A stretch of 64,000 nt of DNA, from positions 62,001-126,000 of the forward strand of contig JBBRQN010000003.1 of assembly GCA_038226305.1 (NCBI GenBank), given 5' to 3'. Each line of letters starts with the position of its first letter. The stretch's first letter is position 1. Below, piece by piece: positions 1 to 7,651 of this stretch. This DNA comes from JASLDZ01 sp038226305. GTDB lineage: Bacteria; Pseudomonadota; Alphaproteobacteria; Caulobacterales; Caulobacteraceae. The translations under genes and the position numbers were made by a program. The notes below the pieces were generated by a model, which had not been told where the DNA came from, did no database searches, and saw nothing but the letters and a program-made list of their open reading frames with translations.

Positions 1-89
1 CGCAGGGATGCCAGCGTCGCGGCGTCGAACGCGCGCTCGCGCCAGCCGGCCACGTCGGCGAGGCGGCCGAAGAGGAGCACCCGGGCCAC
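1..89 (-). CDS. moaD: Molybdopterin synthase small subunit MoaD (partial, N-terminal end only)
   Basis: The minus strand from a GTG at 89 reads VARVLLFGRLADVAGWRERA and runs off the window edge. This matches the start of MoaD, the ubiquitin-like sulfur carrier that donates sulfur to precursor Z in molybdopterin synthesis. The C-terminal Gly-Gly needed for thiocarboxylation lies outside the window. The gene begins 5 bases after the moaA stop on the same strand, so the two are almost certainly cotranscribed, in the usual Moco gene order. The start codon is chosen by homology; no strong ribosome binding site is visible. Only about 30 residues are seen, so the call rests on a short match plus context. 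Confidence 0.72.
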   Translation of the reverse strand, partial: MARVLLFGRLADVAGWRERAFDAATLASL

Positions 90-94
90 GCCGG

Positions 95-1168
95 TCAGCC
101 CCCGGTGGTGGACATGTGACGCGCCACCGCCGGCGCCCCGCCCCGGTCGAGGGTGAAGTCGTGGCCGCGGGGCTTGCTGGCGAGACCGCTGCGGATGGCG
201 GCGATCACCGCCGCGTCGTCGCCCGGGTGGTCGCGCAGGGGCGCCCGCAGGTCGGTGGCATCGTCCTGGCCGAGGCAGGTGTGCAGGGTGCCCGTGCAGG
301 TGACGCGCACCCGATTGCAGTCGTCGCAGAAGTGGTCGCTGAGGGGAGTGATGAGGCCAAGGCGACCGCCCGTCTCCTCCACACGCAGCCAGCGGGCGGG
401 GCCACCGGTAGCGTTCAGGATCGGCGTGAGCGTCCACACCGCGGAGAGGTCGCGCTTCACGTCGGCGAGGCTGACGTATTGCGACGCGCGGTCCGCATCG
501 ATCTCGCCCATCGGCATGGCCTCGATCAGCGTCAGGTCGCAGCCGAGATCGTGGGCGAAGCGCACCAGCGAGGGCAGTTCGGCCCGGTTGTCCCGCGCCA
601 GGGCCACGGCGTTCAGCTTCACCGCGATCCCGCAGGCCTGCGCCGCACGCACGCCTTGGAGCACGCCCGCGAGATCGCCGCCCCGGGTCAGGCGCCGATA
701 GGTTTCAAGGTCAGCGCTGTCGAGGCTGACGTTCACGCGCCGCACGCCCGCGTCGAAGAGGGCGGATGCGGCGGCTTCGAGGTGGGTGCCGTTAGTGGTC
801 AGGGTCAGCTCGTCCAGCGCGCCGGAGCGCAGGTGGCGGCCGAGGCCTGCGATCAGGTCGAGCACGCCCTTGCGCACCAGGGGCTCGCCACCGGTGAGCC
901 GCAGCTTCCTCACGCCGAGGCCGATGAAGGCGGTGGCGACCCGGTCCAGCTCCTCCAGCGTCAGCACTTCGGCCCGGGGCAGGAACACCATCCGTTCGGG
1001 CATGCAGTAGAGGCAGCGCAGGTCGCACCGGTCGGTCACCGACAGGCGCAGGTAGCGCACGGCGCGGCCCAGGCCGTCGGCGAGGCCCTCGCTCAGGACG
1101 CGCGCCGACGCTTCCGCCGGGAAGGCGGCCGGTCTGGCGAGCGGGGCGGGGGCGTCGTAAGGGCTCAT
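95..1168 (-). CDS. moaA: GTP 3',8-cyclase MoaA (radical SAM)
   Basis: MoaA converts GTP to 3',8-cyclo-GTP, the first step of molybdenum cofactor synthesis, in the cytoplasm. The 357-residue product has the radical SAM cluster motif at Cys48, Cys52 and Cys55 (DRCDLRCLYCMPE). It has the GGEPLVRKG region, and the C-terminal second cluster region with FCDDCNRVRVTCTG and a later Cys. It ends in the Gly-Gly tail required in this family (MSTTGG). The start at 1168 (MSPYDAP) was preferred over an open extension to 1435, because that extension would overlap the divergent gene starting at 1202. moaD follows 5 bases downstream. Length is normal for the family (about 330-360). Confidence 0.96.
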   Translation of the reverse strand: MSPYDAPAPLARPAAFPAEASARVLSEGLADGLGRAVRYLRLSVTDRCDLRCLYCMPERMVFLPRAEVLTLEELDRVATAFIGLGVRKLRLTGGEPLVRKGVLDLIAGLGRHLRSGALDELTLTTNGTHLEAAASALFDAGVRRVNVSLDSADLETYRRLTRGGDLAGVLQGVRAAQACGIAVKLNAVALARDNRAELPSLVRFAHDLGCDLTLIEAMPMGEIDADRASQYVSLADVKRDLSAVWTLTPILNATGGPARWLRVEETGGRLGLITPLSDHFCDDCNRVRVTCTGTLHTCLGQDDATDLRAPLRDHPGDDAAVIAAIRSGLASKPRGHDFTLDRGGAPAVARHMSTTGG

Positions 1169-1201
1169 GGGGCTGAGCCGAACATAGGAGCGTAGAGCCC
1201 G

Positions 1202-1804
1202 GTGGTCACCCGCCAACCCGCAACCCCATCGAAGATCGTAGCCCTGGTGCTGGCCGGGGGTGCCGGAACGCGGATGGGCGGCGGCAAGCTGCGGCGGCTG
1301 TGGCGGGGTCGCCCTCTGGTCACCTGGGCGCTGGAAGCGGCGTTGGAAGCGCCCACAGACGGGGTGTGGCTCGTCACAGGGGCCGATGCGGCGTTGCCCG
1401 AGCTCGCCCCGGCGGGCGCGGGCGAGCGGCTGCACACCGTTTACGCCAGGGACTGGGCGGACGGCCTCTCCGCCACCCTGCGCGCAGGCCTCGAGGCTCT
1501 GCCGGAGGACTTAGGCGCGGCGCTGATCTTCCTGGCGGACATGCCGCGCATTCCGGAAGGCGTGGCCGCCGCGCTGGTGGGGGCATGGCGGGCGGGGGCG
1601 GTCGCCGCCGCGCCCGCGTGCGGCGGCGTGCGCGGCCATCCCGCGCTGCTCGACCGCAGCCTGTTCGGGGAGGCGATGCTGGCCACGGGAGATCGCGGCG
1701 CGGGGACGCTGCTGGCAGGGCTGGGCGAGCGCCTGGTGCTCGTGCCCACCCTCGACGACGGGGTGCTGTTCGACGTGGACACCCCCGACCGGCTGGAAGC
1801 CTGA
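1202..1804 (+). CDS. MocA/MobA-like nucleotidyltransferase (molybdenum cofactor modification)
   Basis: A 200-residue single-domain NTP transferase of the MobA/MocA superfamily. Near residues 15-33 it has the LAGGAGTRMGGGKL nucleotide-binding signature, followed by GRPL, and FLADMP at about 110, the metal-binding LxDMP region. These enzymes attach CMP or GMP to molybdopterin. The signature spacing, with K-L directly after the glycines, is closer to MocA (CTP) than to MobA (GTP), but that is an inference. The gene is divergent from moaA, with 33 bp between the starts, which supports a Moco role. The start is GTG. The next gene begins 2 bases after the stop, so the two are cotranscribed. Confidence 0.85.
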   Translation: MVTRQPATPSKIVALVLAGGAGTRMGGGKLRRLWRGRPLVTWALEAALEAPTDGVWLVTGADAALPELAPAGAGERLHTVYARDWADGLSATLRAGLEALPEDLGAALIFLADMPRIPEGVAAALVGAWRAGAVAAAPACGGVRGHPALLDRSLFGEAMLATGDRGAGTLLAGLGERLVLVPTLDDGVLFDVDTPDRLEA

Positions 1805-1806
1805 TC

Positions 1807-2613
1807 GTGGACGCCTTCCCCGCCTTCATTCCGCTTTCCGGCAAGACCGTGATCGTCGTCGGTGAGGGCGAGGCCGCCGACAACAAGGCGCGGCTGTTCG
1901 ACGGCTCGCCCGCGACGGTGGTGCGCCTGTCCATGCCGCAGGGGCTGGCGCCCGGGGCGCTGGCGGGGGCGGTGATCGTGTTCGTGACGGGAGCGGAGGG
2001 CGACTGTGCCGCCGTGGCCGCGTCGGCACGGGCGGCCGGCGCGCTGGTGAACGTGGTCGACATCCCGGCGCTGGGTGACTTCACCACTCCCTCCATCGTG
2101 GATCGCGGCCGGGTGGTGGGGGCGGTGGGCACCGATGGCTCGGCACCCGTGCTGGCGGTGCGCCTGCGCCAGCAGCTGGAGGCCCTGTGGCCGCAGGGGC
2201 TGGGCGACCTTGCAAAGCTGATGGGCGAGATGCGACCCCTGGCCAAGGCGCGCTTCCCCGACATGGGGCCCCGCCGCAACTGGCTGCGCAGCCTGATCGA
2301 CGGCCCGGCGGGGGCGGCGGCCCTGGCCGGGCGGGGCGAGGAGGCTCGGCGTCTGGCCGGGGAGTCTCTGGCGGGAGCGGCAGGGGCGGCGGTGGAGGTG
2401 CTGAGCGTCACGGCCTCCAGCGCGGATGCCGTCAGCGCCGCCGACCGCCGCATTCTGGGAGACGCCGACGCCCTCGTGGTGGGCGCCGGTGTTCCCGCCC
2501 CCGTCCTGGCGCTGGCCCGGCGCGACGCCCCGCGCTTTTCCACGCTGGAGGCGGCGACGCTGAGCCTGGCGGAGTCGGGCGGGCGGATCGTGGTGCTGAC
2601 CGCCGCGCCCTAG
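1807..2613 (+). CDS. Siroheme synthase N-terminal-domain protein (precorrin-2 dehydrogenase/ferrochelatase-like) with a short C-terminal extension
   Basis: The product of 268 residues starts at GTG 1807, just after the upstream stop. Residues 1-190 match the CysG N-terminal module: IPLSGKTVIVVGEGEAADNK is the NAD-binding loop, then VVDIPALGDFTTPSIVDRG and GTDGSAPVLAVRLRQQLE. That module makes siroheme from precorrin-2, for sulfite and nitrite reductases. The C-terminal 75 residues (VEVLSVTASSADAVSAADRR, then ADALVVGAGVPAPVLALARRD) look like the first segment of the SUMT methylase, but the glycine-rich GxGPGDP motif is replaced and the rest of the domain is absent. Methylase activity from this protein is therefore not expected. 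It is probably cotranscribed with the upstream transferase. Confidence 0.82.
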   Translation: MDAFPAFIPLSGKTVIVVGEGEAADNKARLFDGSPATVVRLSMPQGLAPGALAGAVIVFVTGAEGDCAAVAASARAAGALVNVVDIPALGDFTTPSIVDRGRVVGAVGTDGSAPVLAVRLRQQLEALWPQGLGDLAKLMGEMRPLAKARFPDMGPRRNWLRSLIDGPAGAAALAGRGEEARRLAGESLAGAAGAAVEVLSVTASSADAVSAADRRILGDADALVVGAGVPAPVLALARRDAPRFSTLEAATLSLAESGGRIVVLTAAP

Positions 2614-4295
2614 ATCGTATCGAGGTCCGTGCCGCGGCGGTCGCGCCAGAACAGCAAGCTGGCGACGACGGAGATCGCGCCGCCGATCACCGGGTACCAG
2701 AGGCCGAAGTAGATATCGCCCGAAGCCACCACCATCGCGTAGGCGGTGGCGGGCAGGAAGCCGCCCACCCAGCCCGTGCCGATGTGATAGGGCAGGCTCA
2801 GCGCCGTGTATCGGATGCGCGTCGGGAACAGCTCCACCAGCGCCGCCGCCATCGGCCCGTAGAGCGCGGTGGCCCCAAGGGTGAACAGCACCAGCACGAG
2901 GAACACGCCCACCGCGTTCACCTGCTTGGGGTCGGCCACGGCCGGATAGCCCGCCGCCCGCAGCGCCGAGCCGATCTTGCCTGTGGCCGTCGTGCGCGTC
3001 GCCGTTGCGTCCGCAGGCGCGAGCCCGCGGGTGTCGGCCACGACCTGCTCGCCCTCGCCGATCTTCAGCACGGCGGGTGCTCCGGGTGAGGCCTTTAGTG
3101 TGCGGTAGGAGGCTCCGGCCGAGGCCAAGGCGCTCTTGGCGATATCGCAGGCGCTGGCCACCTTGGCCTTGCCCACGAGGTCGAACTGCAGGGAGCAGGT
3201 GGCAGGATCCGCGCTCAGCACCACCGGCGCGTTGCGCTGCGCCCGGTCCAGCGCCGGGTTGGCCGAGGCCACGATCCAGTGAAAGCCGGGGAACAGCAGC
3301 ACCGTGGCGAACACCACCCCCGTGGTCATCACGAGCTTTCGGCCCACCTTGTCCGACAGCCACCCGAACAGGATGTAAAGCGGCGCCGAAACCACCACCA
3401 CGGCGATCATGATCAGGTTCACGGTGGAGGGGGCGACCTTGACCACCCGCTCGATGAACGTCTGGGCGTAGAAGAAGGCGCAGTACCAGACGGCGCCTTG
3501 GGCAATCATCATTGCGGAGAGGGCGACCAACACCTTCTTCAGGTTGGCCCACTCGCCGAACGCTTCCTTGAACGGTGCCTTGGAGGCCCCGCCCGCCGCC
3601 TCCATCCGCTTGAAGGCAGGGCTCTCCGACAGCTTGAGGCGGATCCAGATCGAGATCGCCAACAGCCCCGCCGAACCTAGGAACGGAATCCGCCAGCCCC
3701 AGGCCGCGAAGGCGGTTTCGCCGAGGAGCGTGCGGGTCACCAGCGTGACGAGGAGCGCGGTGCACAGGCCGATGGCGGCCGAGGTCTGGATCCAGCTGGT
3801 GAAGAAGCCCCGCCGGTGCGCGGGGGCATGCTCGGCCACGTAGATCGCCGCGCCGCCGTATTCGCCTCCCAGGGCGATGCCCTGCAGGAGGCGCAGGCCG
3901 ATGAAGATCACCGGCGCGATCACCCCGGCCTGCGCATAGGTGGGCAGGAGGCCGATGGCGAAGGTGGCCGCGCCCATCAGGCTGACGGTCACGAGGAAGG
4001 CGCCCTTGCGGCCCTTGCGATCGCCCACTCGCCCGAAGATCAGCGCTCCCAGCGGGCGGAAGGCGAAGCCCGCGGCGAACGAGCCCAATGCGAAGACGTA
4101 GCCGCCCGCGTCGCTCAGGCCGCCCGCGAAGTTCTTGGCGATGATCGATGCCAGGGGCACGAAGACGAAGAAGTCGTACCACTCGAAGGCCGTGCCCGCG
4201 GCAGAGGCCGCCACCACCAGCCGCATGTCCGACGCAGGCAGTGCGCCCGTTCCCCCGACCGCACCGTCGATCGCCGCACCGTTGCCCGCCGCCAT
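2610..4295 (-). CDS. MFS transporter, metabolite:H+ symporter (MHS) type, with a large soluble insertion
   Basis: An inner-membrane secondary transporter of about 561 residues with twelve predicted membrane segments. MHS family marks include FEWYDFFVFVPLASIIAKNF near the start, the loop 2-3 motif RPLGALIFGRVGDRKGRKG, and GEYGGAAIYVAEHAP. MHS proteins carry organic acids, betaine or proline; the substrate here cannot be read. Unusually, about 110 residues (HWIVASANPALD to VADPKQVNAVG) lie between late membrane segments and look soluble, making the protein about 130 residues longer than ProP or KgtP. The start at 4295 (MAAGNG) follows a purine-rich stretch. An upstream TTG at 4355 falls in a terminator stem and was rejected. 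The 3' end overlaps the convergent gene by 4 bases. Confidence 0.88.
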   Translation of the reverse strand: MAAGNGAAIDGAVGGTGALPASDMRLVVAASAAGTAFEWYDFFVFVPLASIIAKNFAGGLSDAGGYVFALGSFAAGFAFRPLGALIFGRVGDRKGRKGAFLVTVSLMGAATFAIGLLPTYAQAGVIAPVIFIGLRLLQGIALGGEYGGAAIYVAEHAPAHRRGFFTSWIQTSAAIGLCTALLVTLVTRTLLGETAFAAWGWRIPFLGSAGLLAISIWIRLKLSESPAFKRMEAAGGASKAPFKEAFGEWANLKKVLVALSAMMIAQGAVWYCAFFYAQTFIERVVKVAPSTVNLIMIAVVVVSAPLYILFGWLSDKVGRKLVMTTGVVFATVLLFPGFHWIVASANPALDRAQRNAPVVLSADPATCSLQFDLVGKAKVASACDIAKSALASAGASYRTLKASPGAPAVLKIGEGEQVVADTRGLAPADATATRTTATGKIGSALRAAGYPAVADPKQVNAVGVFLVLVLFTLGATALYGPMAAALVELFPTRIRYTALSLPYHIGTGWVGGFLPATAYAMVVASGDIYFGLWYPVIGGAISVVASLLFWRDRRGTDLDTI

Positions 4296-4354
4296 TCCGT
4301 TTCCCGCATCGCCTTCTTGATTGGCGGGGAGGCTAGCACGGGGCGCGCAAAGCA

Positions 4355-4389
4355 ACAGGGCGCGCCGTCGGTGTGACGGCGCGCCCTGT
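4355..4389 (-). terminator. Intrinsic-terminator-like hairpin after the entericidin genes
   Basis: A perfect 15 bp stem (ACAGGGCGCGCCGTC and its complement) surrounds a 5-base loop. On the minus strand it lies 42 bp after the entericidin stop and before the MFS gene, and the bases after it are TGCTTTG, so the T-run is weak. It most likely separates the entericidin transcript from the transporter gene. Confidence 0.7.
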
Positions 4390-4430
4390 CTGGCTCGTAT
4401 CCTGGCGGGCGAACCCGCCGGGGTGGAAGC

Positions 4431-4568
4431 TTAGTGCTTCGCGTCGTTGGCGGTGTCGGTCACGGCGTGGCCCGTGGCGCTCACGTCCTTGCCGGCACCG
4501 GCGATGGTGTTGCAGGCACCGACCGAGAGGGCGGCGACGGCGGCGGCGAGAATGATCAGCTTGTTCAT
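4431..4568 (-). CDS. Entericidin-type small lipoprotein (copy 2)
   Basis: A 45-residue protein, MNKLIILAAAVAALSVGAC followed by NTIAGAGKDVSATGHAVTDT. It has a signal peptide with a lipobox (SVGAC, lipidated Cys19) and the NTIAGAG-D core of the EcnA/EcnB family. Entericidins are small membrane lipoproteins; in enterobacteria the EcnB type is a stationary-phase bacteriolytic toxin. In alphaproteobacteria similar proteins are usually stress-induced, and their function is unsettled. It is a close tandem paralogue of the gene at 4627-4764: the mature parts differ at one residue. It has its own AAAGGAG ribosome binding site but no obvious promoter in the 58 bp gap, so it is probably cotranscribed from upstream. 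Confidence 0.88.
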   Translation of the reverse strand: MNKLIILAAAVAALSVGACNTIAGAGKDVSATGHAVTDTANDAKH

Positions 4569-4626
4569 GGAAAAGCTCCTTTGAAGGGGTTGGGTTGAAT
4601 CGGGCCCTGCGGCCCGGAAGAGACGC

Positions 4627-4764
4627 TTAGTGCTTGGCGTCGTTCGCGGTGTCGGTCACGGCGTGGCCGGTGGCGCTCACGTCGCGGCCGGCGCCGGCGA
4701 TGGTGTTGCAAGCCGAAGTCGCCAGGGCGGCGGCGGCGGCGGCGATGATCAGGAGAGTGCGCAT
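4627..4764 (-). CDS. Entericidin-type small lipoprotein (copy 1)
   Basis: A 45-residue protein, MRTLLIIAAAAAALATSAC followed by NTIAGAGRDVSATGHAVTDT. The lipobox TSAC places lipidated Cys at residue 19, followed by the EcnA/EcnB core. The mature part is identical to the neighbouring copy except Arg instead of Lys after NTIAGAG. A sigma-EcfG promoter match lies 33-57 bp upstream (4797-4821), overlapping the 3' end of phyK. Membership of the general stress regulon is therefore likely. The start at 4764 was chosen because it gives the conserved 45-residue lipoprotein; a longer reading from 4833 would add non-signal sequence. Confidence 0.88.
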   Translation of the reverse strand: MRTLLIIAAAAAALATSACNTIAGAGRDVSATGHAVTDTANDAKH

Positions 4765-4796
4765 GGGTTTGGTCTTTCCAGAATGGTGAAGCTGGA

Positions 4797-4821
4797 AACA
4801 CTCAGGCCACGGCGTGGTTCC
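4797..4821 (-). promoter_or_regulatory. Candidate sigma-EcfG promoter for the entericidin genes
   Basis: On the minus strand GGAAC (4821-4817) is followed after 16 bases by TGTT (4800-4797). The known EcfG consensus is GGAAC-N16/17-CGTT, so there is one mismatch in the -10 element. It overlaps the last codons of phyK and reads into the entericidin pair, which fits stress control of these genes. Confidence 0.6.
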
Positions 4822-6571
4822 CACCTTTTGCAAAGGGTCGCGCGGAAATATCGGGAATGTGTTCCACTTCGGGGGTCGGGAAGCTCAGGCGGACGCAAAG
4901 GCCGGTGCCCTCGGCGCCGATGAACTCCACCCGGCCGCGCAGCTGGCGGGCGAAGGCGGTCATCAGCGTGCGGCCCACGCCCGCAGCGCCTCCGAGGGAG
5001 GAGTCGCCCTGACCGTCGTCGCTAATCTCCAGCATGGCCTCGTCGTCGGCCACCTTGAAGCGGATGCGCACCACGCCCTCCCCGTCCGGGTAGGCATGCT
5101 TGCGGGCGTTGGTCAGCGCCTCCACGGCGAAGAGCGCCAGGGGGGCCAGCTTGTCGGGGTCGATCTCCAGATCGTCGGCCTGGAACTCCGAGCGCACGCG
5201 GGAGCCGGCCACACCCTCGCCCGTGACCATCTGGGCGATCAGCTCCTCCAGGAACTGGCGCACGTCGACTCGGCGCAGGTCGGGGCTCTGGTAGAGGGCG
5301 CGGTAGATCAGGGCCAGGGCGTTGATGCGCTGGCGGGTGTCGTACATGGCCGCCCGCGCGGCGGGATCGGTGAGCGCGCGCTGCTGCATGTTGAGGAGGC
5401 TGGTGATGACCTGCAGGTTGTTCTTCACCCGGTGATGGATCTCGCGCATCAGCGCGTCCTTCTGGGCAAGGTTCTCGCGCAGGGTCTCGTCCCGGGCGAC
5501 GAGGGCGGTGGCCATCAGGTCGAGGGTGTGGGCCAGGGCGCGAATCTCGGCGGGCGCCTTCTCGGCGGCGACGGGGCGCACCGAGAAGCGACCCCGGGCG
5601 TAGATCGAGGCGATGCGGTCCAGATAGAGCAGCCAGCGGATCACCTGCCCATCCACCGCGAACCAGATCGCCCCCCAGGCCACCAGCCACGCCAGGAGCG
5701 GCAGGAGGATCGACACCACAGGGTTGAGCCCCGCCCAAGACCGGAAGTTCGACGCCGGCGCCGACAGCACCACGAACACGCTGCGATCCATCAGGGGGGC
5801 GGCGGCGAAGTCGCGCTCCACCCCGGCCGAGTCCTGGCCGGAATAGAGGCCGCCGCGACCCTTGACCCGATCCGTCCAGTGCGGCGGCGGCGTGCCGAAG
5901 GCCTTCGGATCGGTGCTGATCACTAGATGGCCCTGCGCATCGGCGATGCTGACCTGGGTGCCGGCACCCAGGGTAGGGTCGTCGAGGTCGGGCTTGAGCG
6001 TCTCGAGCGGCATGGCCGCCAGGATCGCCCCGTCGAACTTCCCCGCCGCATCGTTCACCCGCACGACGGAGAGCACGACCGGGCCGCGACCCGGCACGGT
6101 CTGGCCTTGGGCGATGACCATGGTCTCGCCCGCCTGCACGCGCTTGAACCAGTCGGTGTCGTGGCGATCGGGATAGACGACGGAGGCGGCCGAGCAGGTC
6201 ACCCTGCCGAGACTGTTGAGCCTTACGAGGTTGAGATAGCCCGGCAGGCGGCTCTTGGCCTCGGCCAGCCTTGCGGAACACTCGAAGCCGGTGGTCTCGG
6301 GCGTCAGCGTCTCCATCAAGGTGACGGCGGCCTGGATGCGCCCCCTGACCCCGACCGCGCTGCGCTGGGCCGACTGCAACAGGGTGCGCTGGTGCACCTC
6401 GGCGTCGTGGCGGAATCCCGCAAAGGCCTGGGTGAGGCCCAGGAGTAGGATGGGGCTGAGCCCGATCGCCAACGCCACGCCCAGCCGCGCACGGATCGTG
6501 GTGCGGCCCTTCTCCCTCGGCGGGGAGGCAGGTGCGGTCGGCGATGGGGCCGGGGCGGCGGGGGACGTCAC
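4802..6571 (-). CDS. phyK: Membrane sensor histidine kinase PhyK of the general stress response
   Basis: A 589-residue kinase. A first membrane segment lies at about 31-52 and a periplasmic sensor region of about 230 residues follows. A second membrane segment is at about 286-306, then a HAMP-like linker. The HisKA_2 dimerisation domain carries REIHHRVKNNLQVITSLLNM (phospho-acceptor His379, or His380) and a C-terminal ATPase domain (NARKHAYPDG, ISDDGQG) completes it. HisKA_2 kinases of this type phosphorylate PhyR. The position directly downstream of nepR-ecfG and close to phyR matches the Caulobacter phyK locus. The GTG start lies 30 bases after the ecfG stop. The periplasmic ligand is unknown. 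Confidence 0.9.
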   Translation of the reverse strand: MTSPAAPAPSPTAPASPPREKGRTTIRARLGVALAIGLSPILLLGLTQAFAGFRHDAEVHQRTLLQSAQRSAVGVRGRIQAAVTLMETLTPETTGFECSARLAEAKSRLPGYLNLVRLNSLGRVTCSAASVVYPDRHDTDWFKRVQAGETMVIAQGQTVPGRGPVVLSVVRVNDAAGKFDGAILAAMPLETLKPDLDDPTLGAGTQVSIADAQGHLVISTDPKAFGTPPPHWTDRVKGRGGLYSGQDSAGVERDFAAAPLMDRSVFVVLSAPASNFRSWAGLNPVVSILLPLLAWLVAWGAIWFAVDGQVIRWLLYLDRIASIYARGRFSVRPVAAEKAPAEIRALAHTLDLMATALVARDETLRENLAQKDALMREIHHRVKNNLQVITSLLNMQQRALTDPAARAAMYDTRQRINALALIYRALYQSPDLRRVDVRQFLEELIAQMVTGEGVAGSRVRSEFQADDLEIDPDKLAPLALFAVEALTNARKHAYPDGEGVVRIRFKVADDEAMLEISDDGQGDSSLGGAAGVGRTLMTAFARQLRGRVEFIGAEGTGLCVRLSFPTPEVEHIPDISARPFAKGGNHAVA

Positions 6572-6601
6572 CGGGGCACCCCGCTCAGCCGCGCGACCAC
6601 C

Positions 6602-7195
6602 TCAGCGGGGGCCGGAGAGGCGGTCGGCGTGGGCCAGGATGCTGCCCATCGCCTCGCCCGCGGGGGCTCCGTCGCGGTCATAGGCCCCCTGCGCCAGGAT
6701 GCCGTGCAGGGCCCGGCGGGCCCGGGACACCCGGCTCTTCACCGTACCAACGGCGCAGCCGCAGATGTCGGCGGCCTCTTCGTAGGCGAAGCCGCCCGCG
6801 CCCACGAGGATCAGGGCCTCGCGCTGCTCTTCTGGGAGCATCTTCATGGCCAGCCGCATCTCATCGAGCGCGACGGGAGACTCAGGGTCGTCCACCGCCA
6901 CGAGCGTGCGCTCGGCGGCCTCCTGGTCCAGCTGGGTCGAGCGCCAGCTGCGGCGCTTGTCCGAGTAGAACTGGTTGCGAAGGATCATGAAGGTCCAGGC
7001 CTTCATGTTGGTGCCCATCTGGAACGAGGACCGGGCATCCCACGCCTTCATCACCGCGTCCTGCGCCAGGTCGTCGGCGGCGGCCGCTTCGCCGCAGAGC
7101 GTGCGGGCGAAGGCGCGCAGGTGCGGGATCAGCACGACGAGGTCGTGCTTGAAGGTCTTCTCTTCGGCGGGCTCGAGGGGGACGTTACGCGGCAT
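6602..7195 (-). CDS. ecfG: General stress response ECF sigma factor EcfG (SigT)
   Basis: A 197-residue sigma factor with region 2 (residues about 15-90: FARTLCGEAAAADDLAQDAVMKAW, FMILRNQFYSDKRR) and region 4 (about 125-175: LPEEQREALILVGAGGFAYEEAADICGCAVGTVKSRVSRARR). It directs RNA polymerase to GGAAC-N16/17-CGTT promoters once freed from NepR. The ATG overlaps the nepR stop by one base (TGATG), giving translational coupling that keeps sigma and anti-sigma balanced. An EcfG promoter match upstream of nepR implies autoregulation. Family and locus match Caulobacter sigT. Confidence 0.97.
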   Translation of the reverse strand: MPRNVPLEPAEEKTFKHDLVVLIPHLRAFARTLCGEAAAADDLAQDAVMKAWDARSSFQMGTNMKAWTFMILRNQFYSDKRRSWRSTQLDQEAAERTLVAVDDPESPVALDEMRLAMKMLPEEQREALILVGAGGFAYEEAADICGCAVGTVKSRVSRARRALHGILAQGAYDRDGAPAGEAMGSILAHADRLSGPR

Positions 7196-7392
7196 CAGGC
7201 GCCTTGATCTCCGGGCGAGGCCTTGTCGTCGGCGCGACGCAGGATGTCGAGGAAGTCATCCGGCACCGGTTCCTGCACGATTTCGTCGAACATCTGTCGA
7301 AGCTTCACGCCGATGGCCTGCTGTCGAAGCCGCGCCTCGTCCAGACCGGTGTCGGTCGGCTTGGCGGCGGGACGGGGGGTGGATTCGGTCAT
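7195..7392 (-). CDS. nepR: Anti-sigma factor NepR
   Basis: A 65-residue protein with the NepR core GVKLRQMFDEIVQEPVPDDFLDILRR at residues about 29-54, the two helices that clamp EcfG. Under stress, phosphorylated PhyR binds NepR through its sigma-like domain and releases EcfG. The start at 7392 (MTESTPRP) gives the usual length; upstream in-frame codons to 7506 run back through the promoter and were rejected. It is first in the nepR-ecfG unit and is divergent from phyR. Confidence 0.95.
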   Translation of the reverse strand: MTESTPRPAAKPTDTGLDEARLRQQAIGVKLRQMFDEIVQEPVPDDFLDILRRADDKASPGDQGA

Positions 7393-7450
7393 CGTGCTGG
7401 CTGATCGCGCCGAAGCGCGTACCCGTCTGGGGTTGAAGCTGGTGTGTCCC

Positions 7451-7476
7451 AACGCGACAGCGTCAAATGATGTTCC
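7451..7476 (-). promoter_or_regulatory. Sigma-EcfG promoter of nepR-ecfG
   Basis: On the minus strand GGAAC (7476-7472) is followed by a 17-base spacer and CGTT (7454-7451), an exact match to the EcfG consensus. It ends 59 bp before the nepR start, which is a normal leader length. It implies positive autoregulation of the sigma factor. Confidence 0.88.
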
Positions 7477-7570
7477 AAGCCCGCCCCACAATTTATGAAC
7501 AGCCATTCACCCGCAGGGCGGGCTATCGACAGACCACCCCGGGCGCCATAATGCCGCACCGCGCCTCAGT

Positions 7571-7635
7571 TCCGTGTTGCAACGGAGCGGCGGCGCGATC
7601 AAGTCATGCGAGGTGCCAACACGGCACCGTGTTAC
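7571..7635 (+). promoter_or_regulatory. Paired dyads in the phyR leader
   Basis: Two related motifs precede phyR. TCCGT-N6-ACGGA lies at 7571-7586. AACACGG-CA-CCGTGTT lies at 7618-7633 and overlaps a second possible stem GGTGCC-N5-GGCACC (7612-7628). The word CCGTGTT occurs at 7572 and again at 7627. No EcfG promoter is seen on this strand. This could be an operator or a leader hairpin; nothing in the sequence decides between them. Confidence 0.35.
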
Positions 7636-7651
7636 GCCCTTTGGAGTGACG

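Noticed and set aside
1441..4182. A 913-codon open frame antisense across the moco/siroheme genes and the MFS gene
   Set aside because: It is a product of the GC-rich codon pattern: Arg/Gly/Pro-rich with no domain. The opposite frames carry clear families.
7567..7580. Minus-strand GGAAC near 7570 as a second EcfG promoter
   Set aside because: At 16-17 bases downstream the sequence is TTAT-like, not CGTT.
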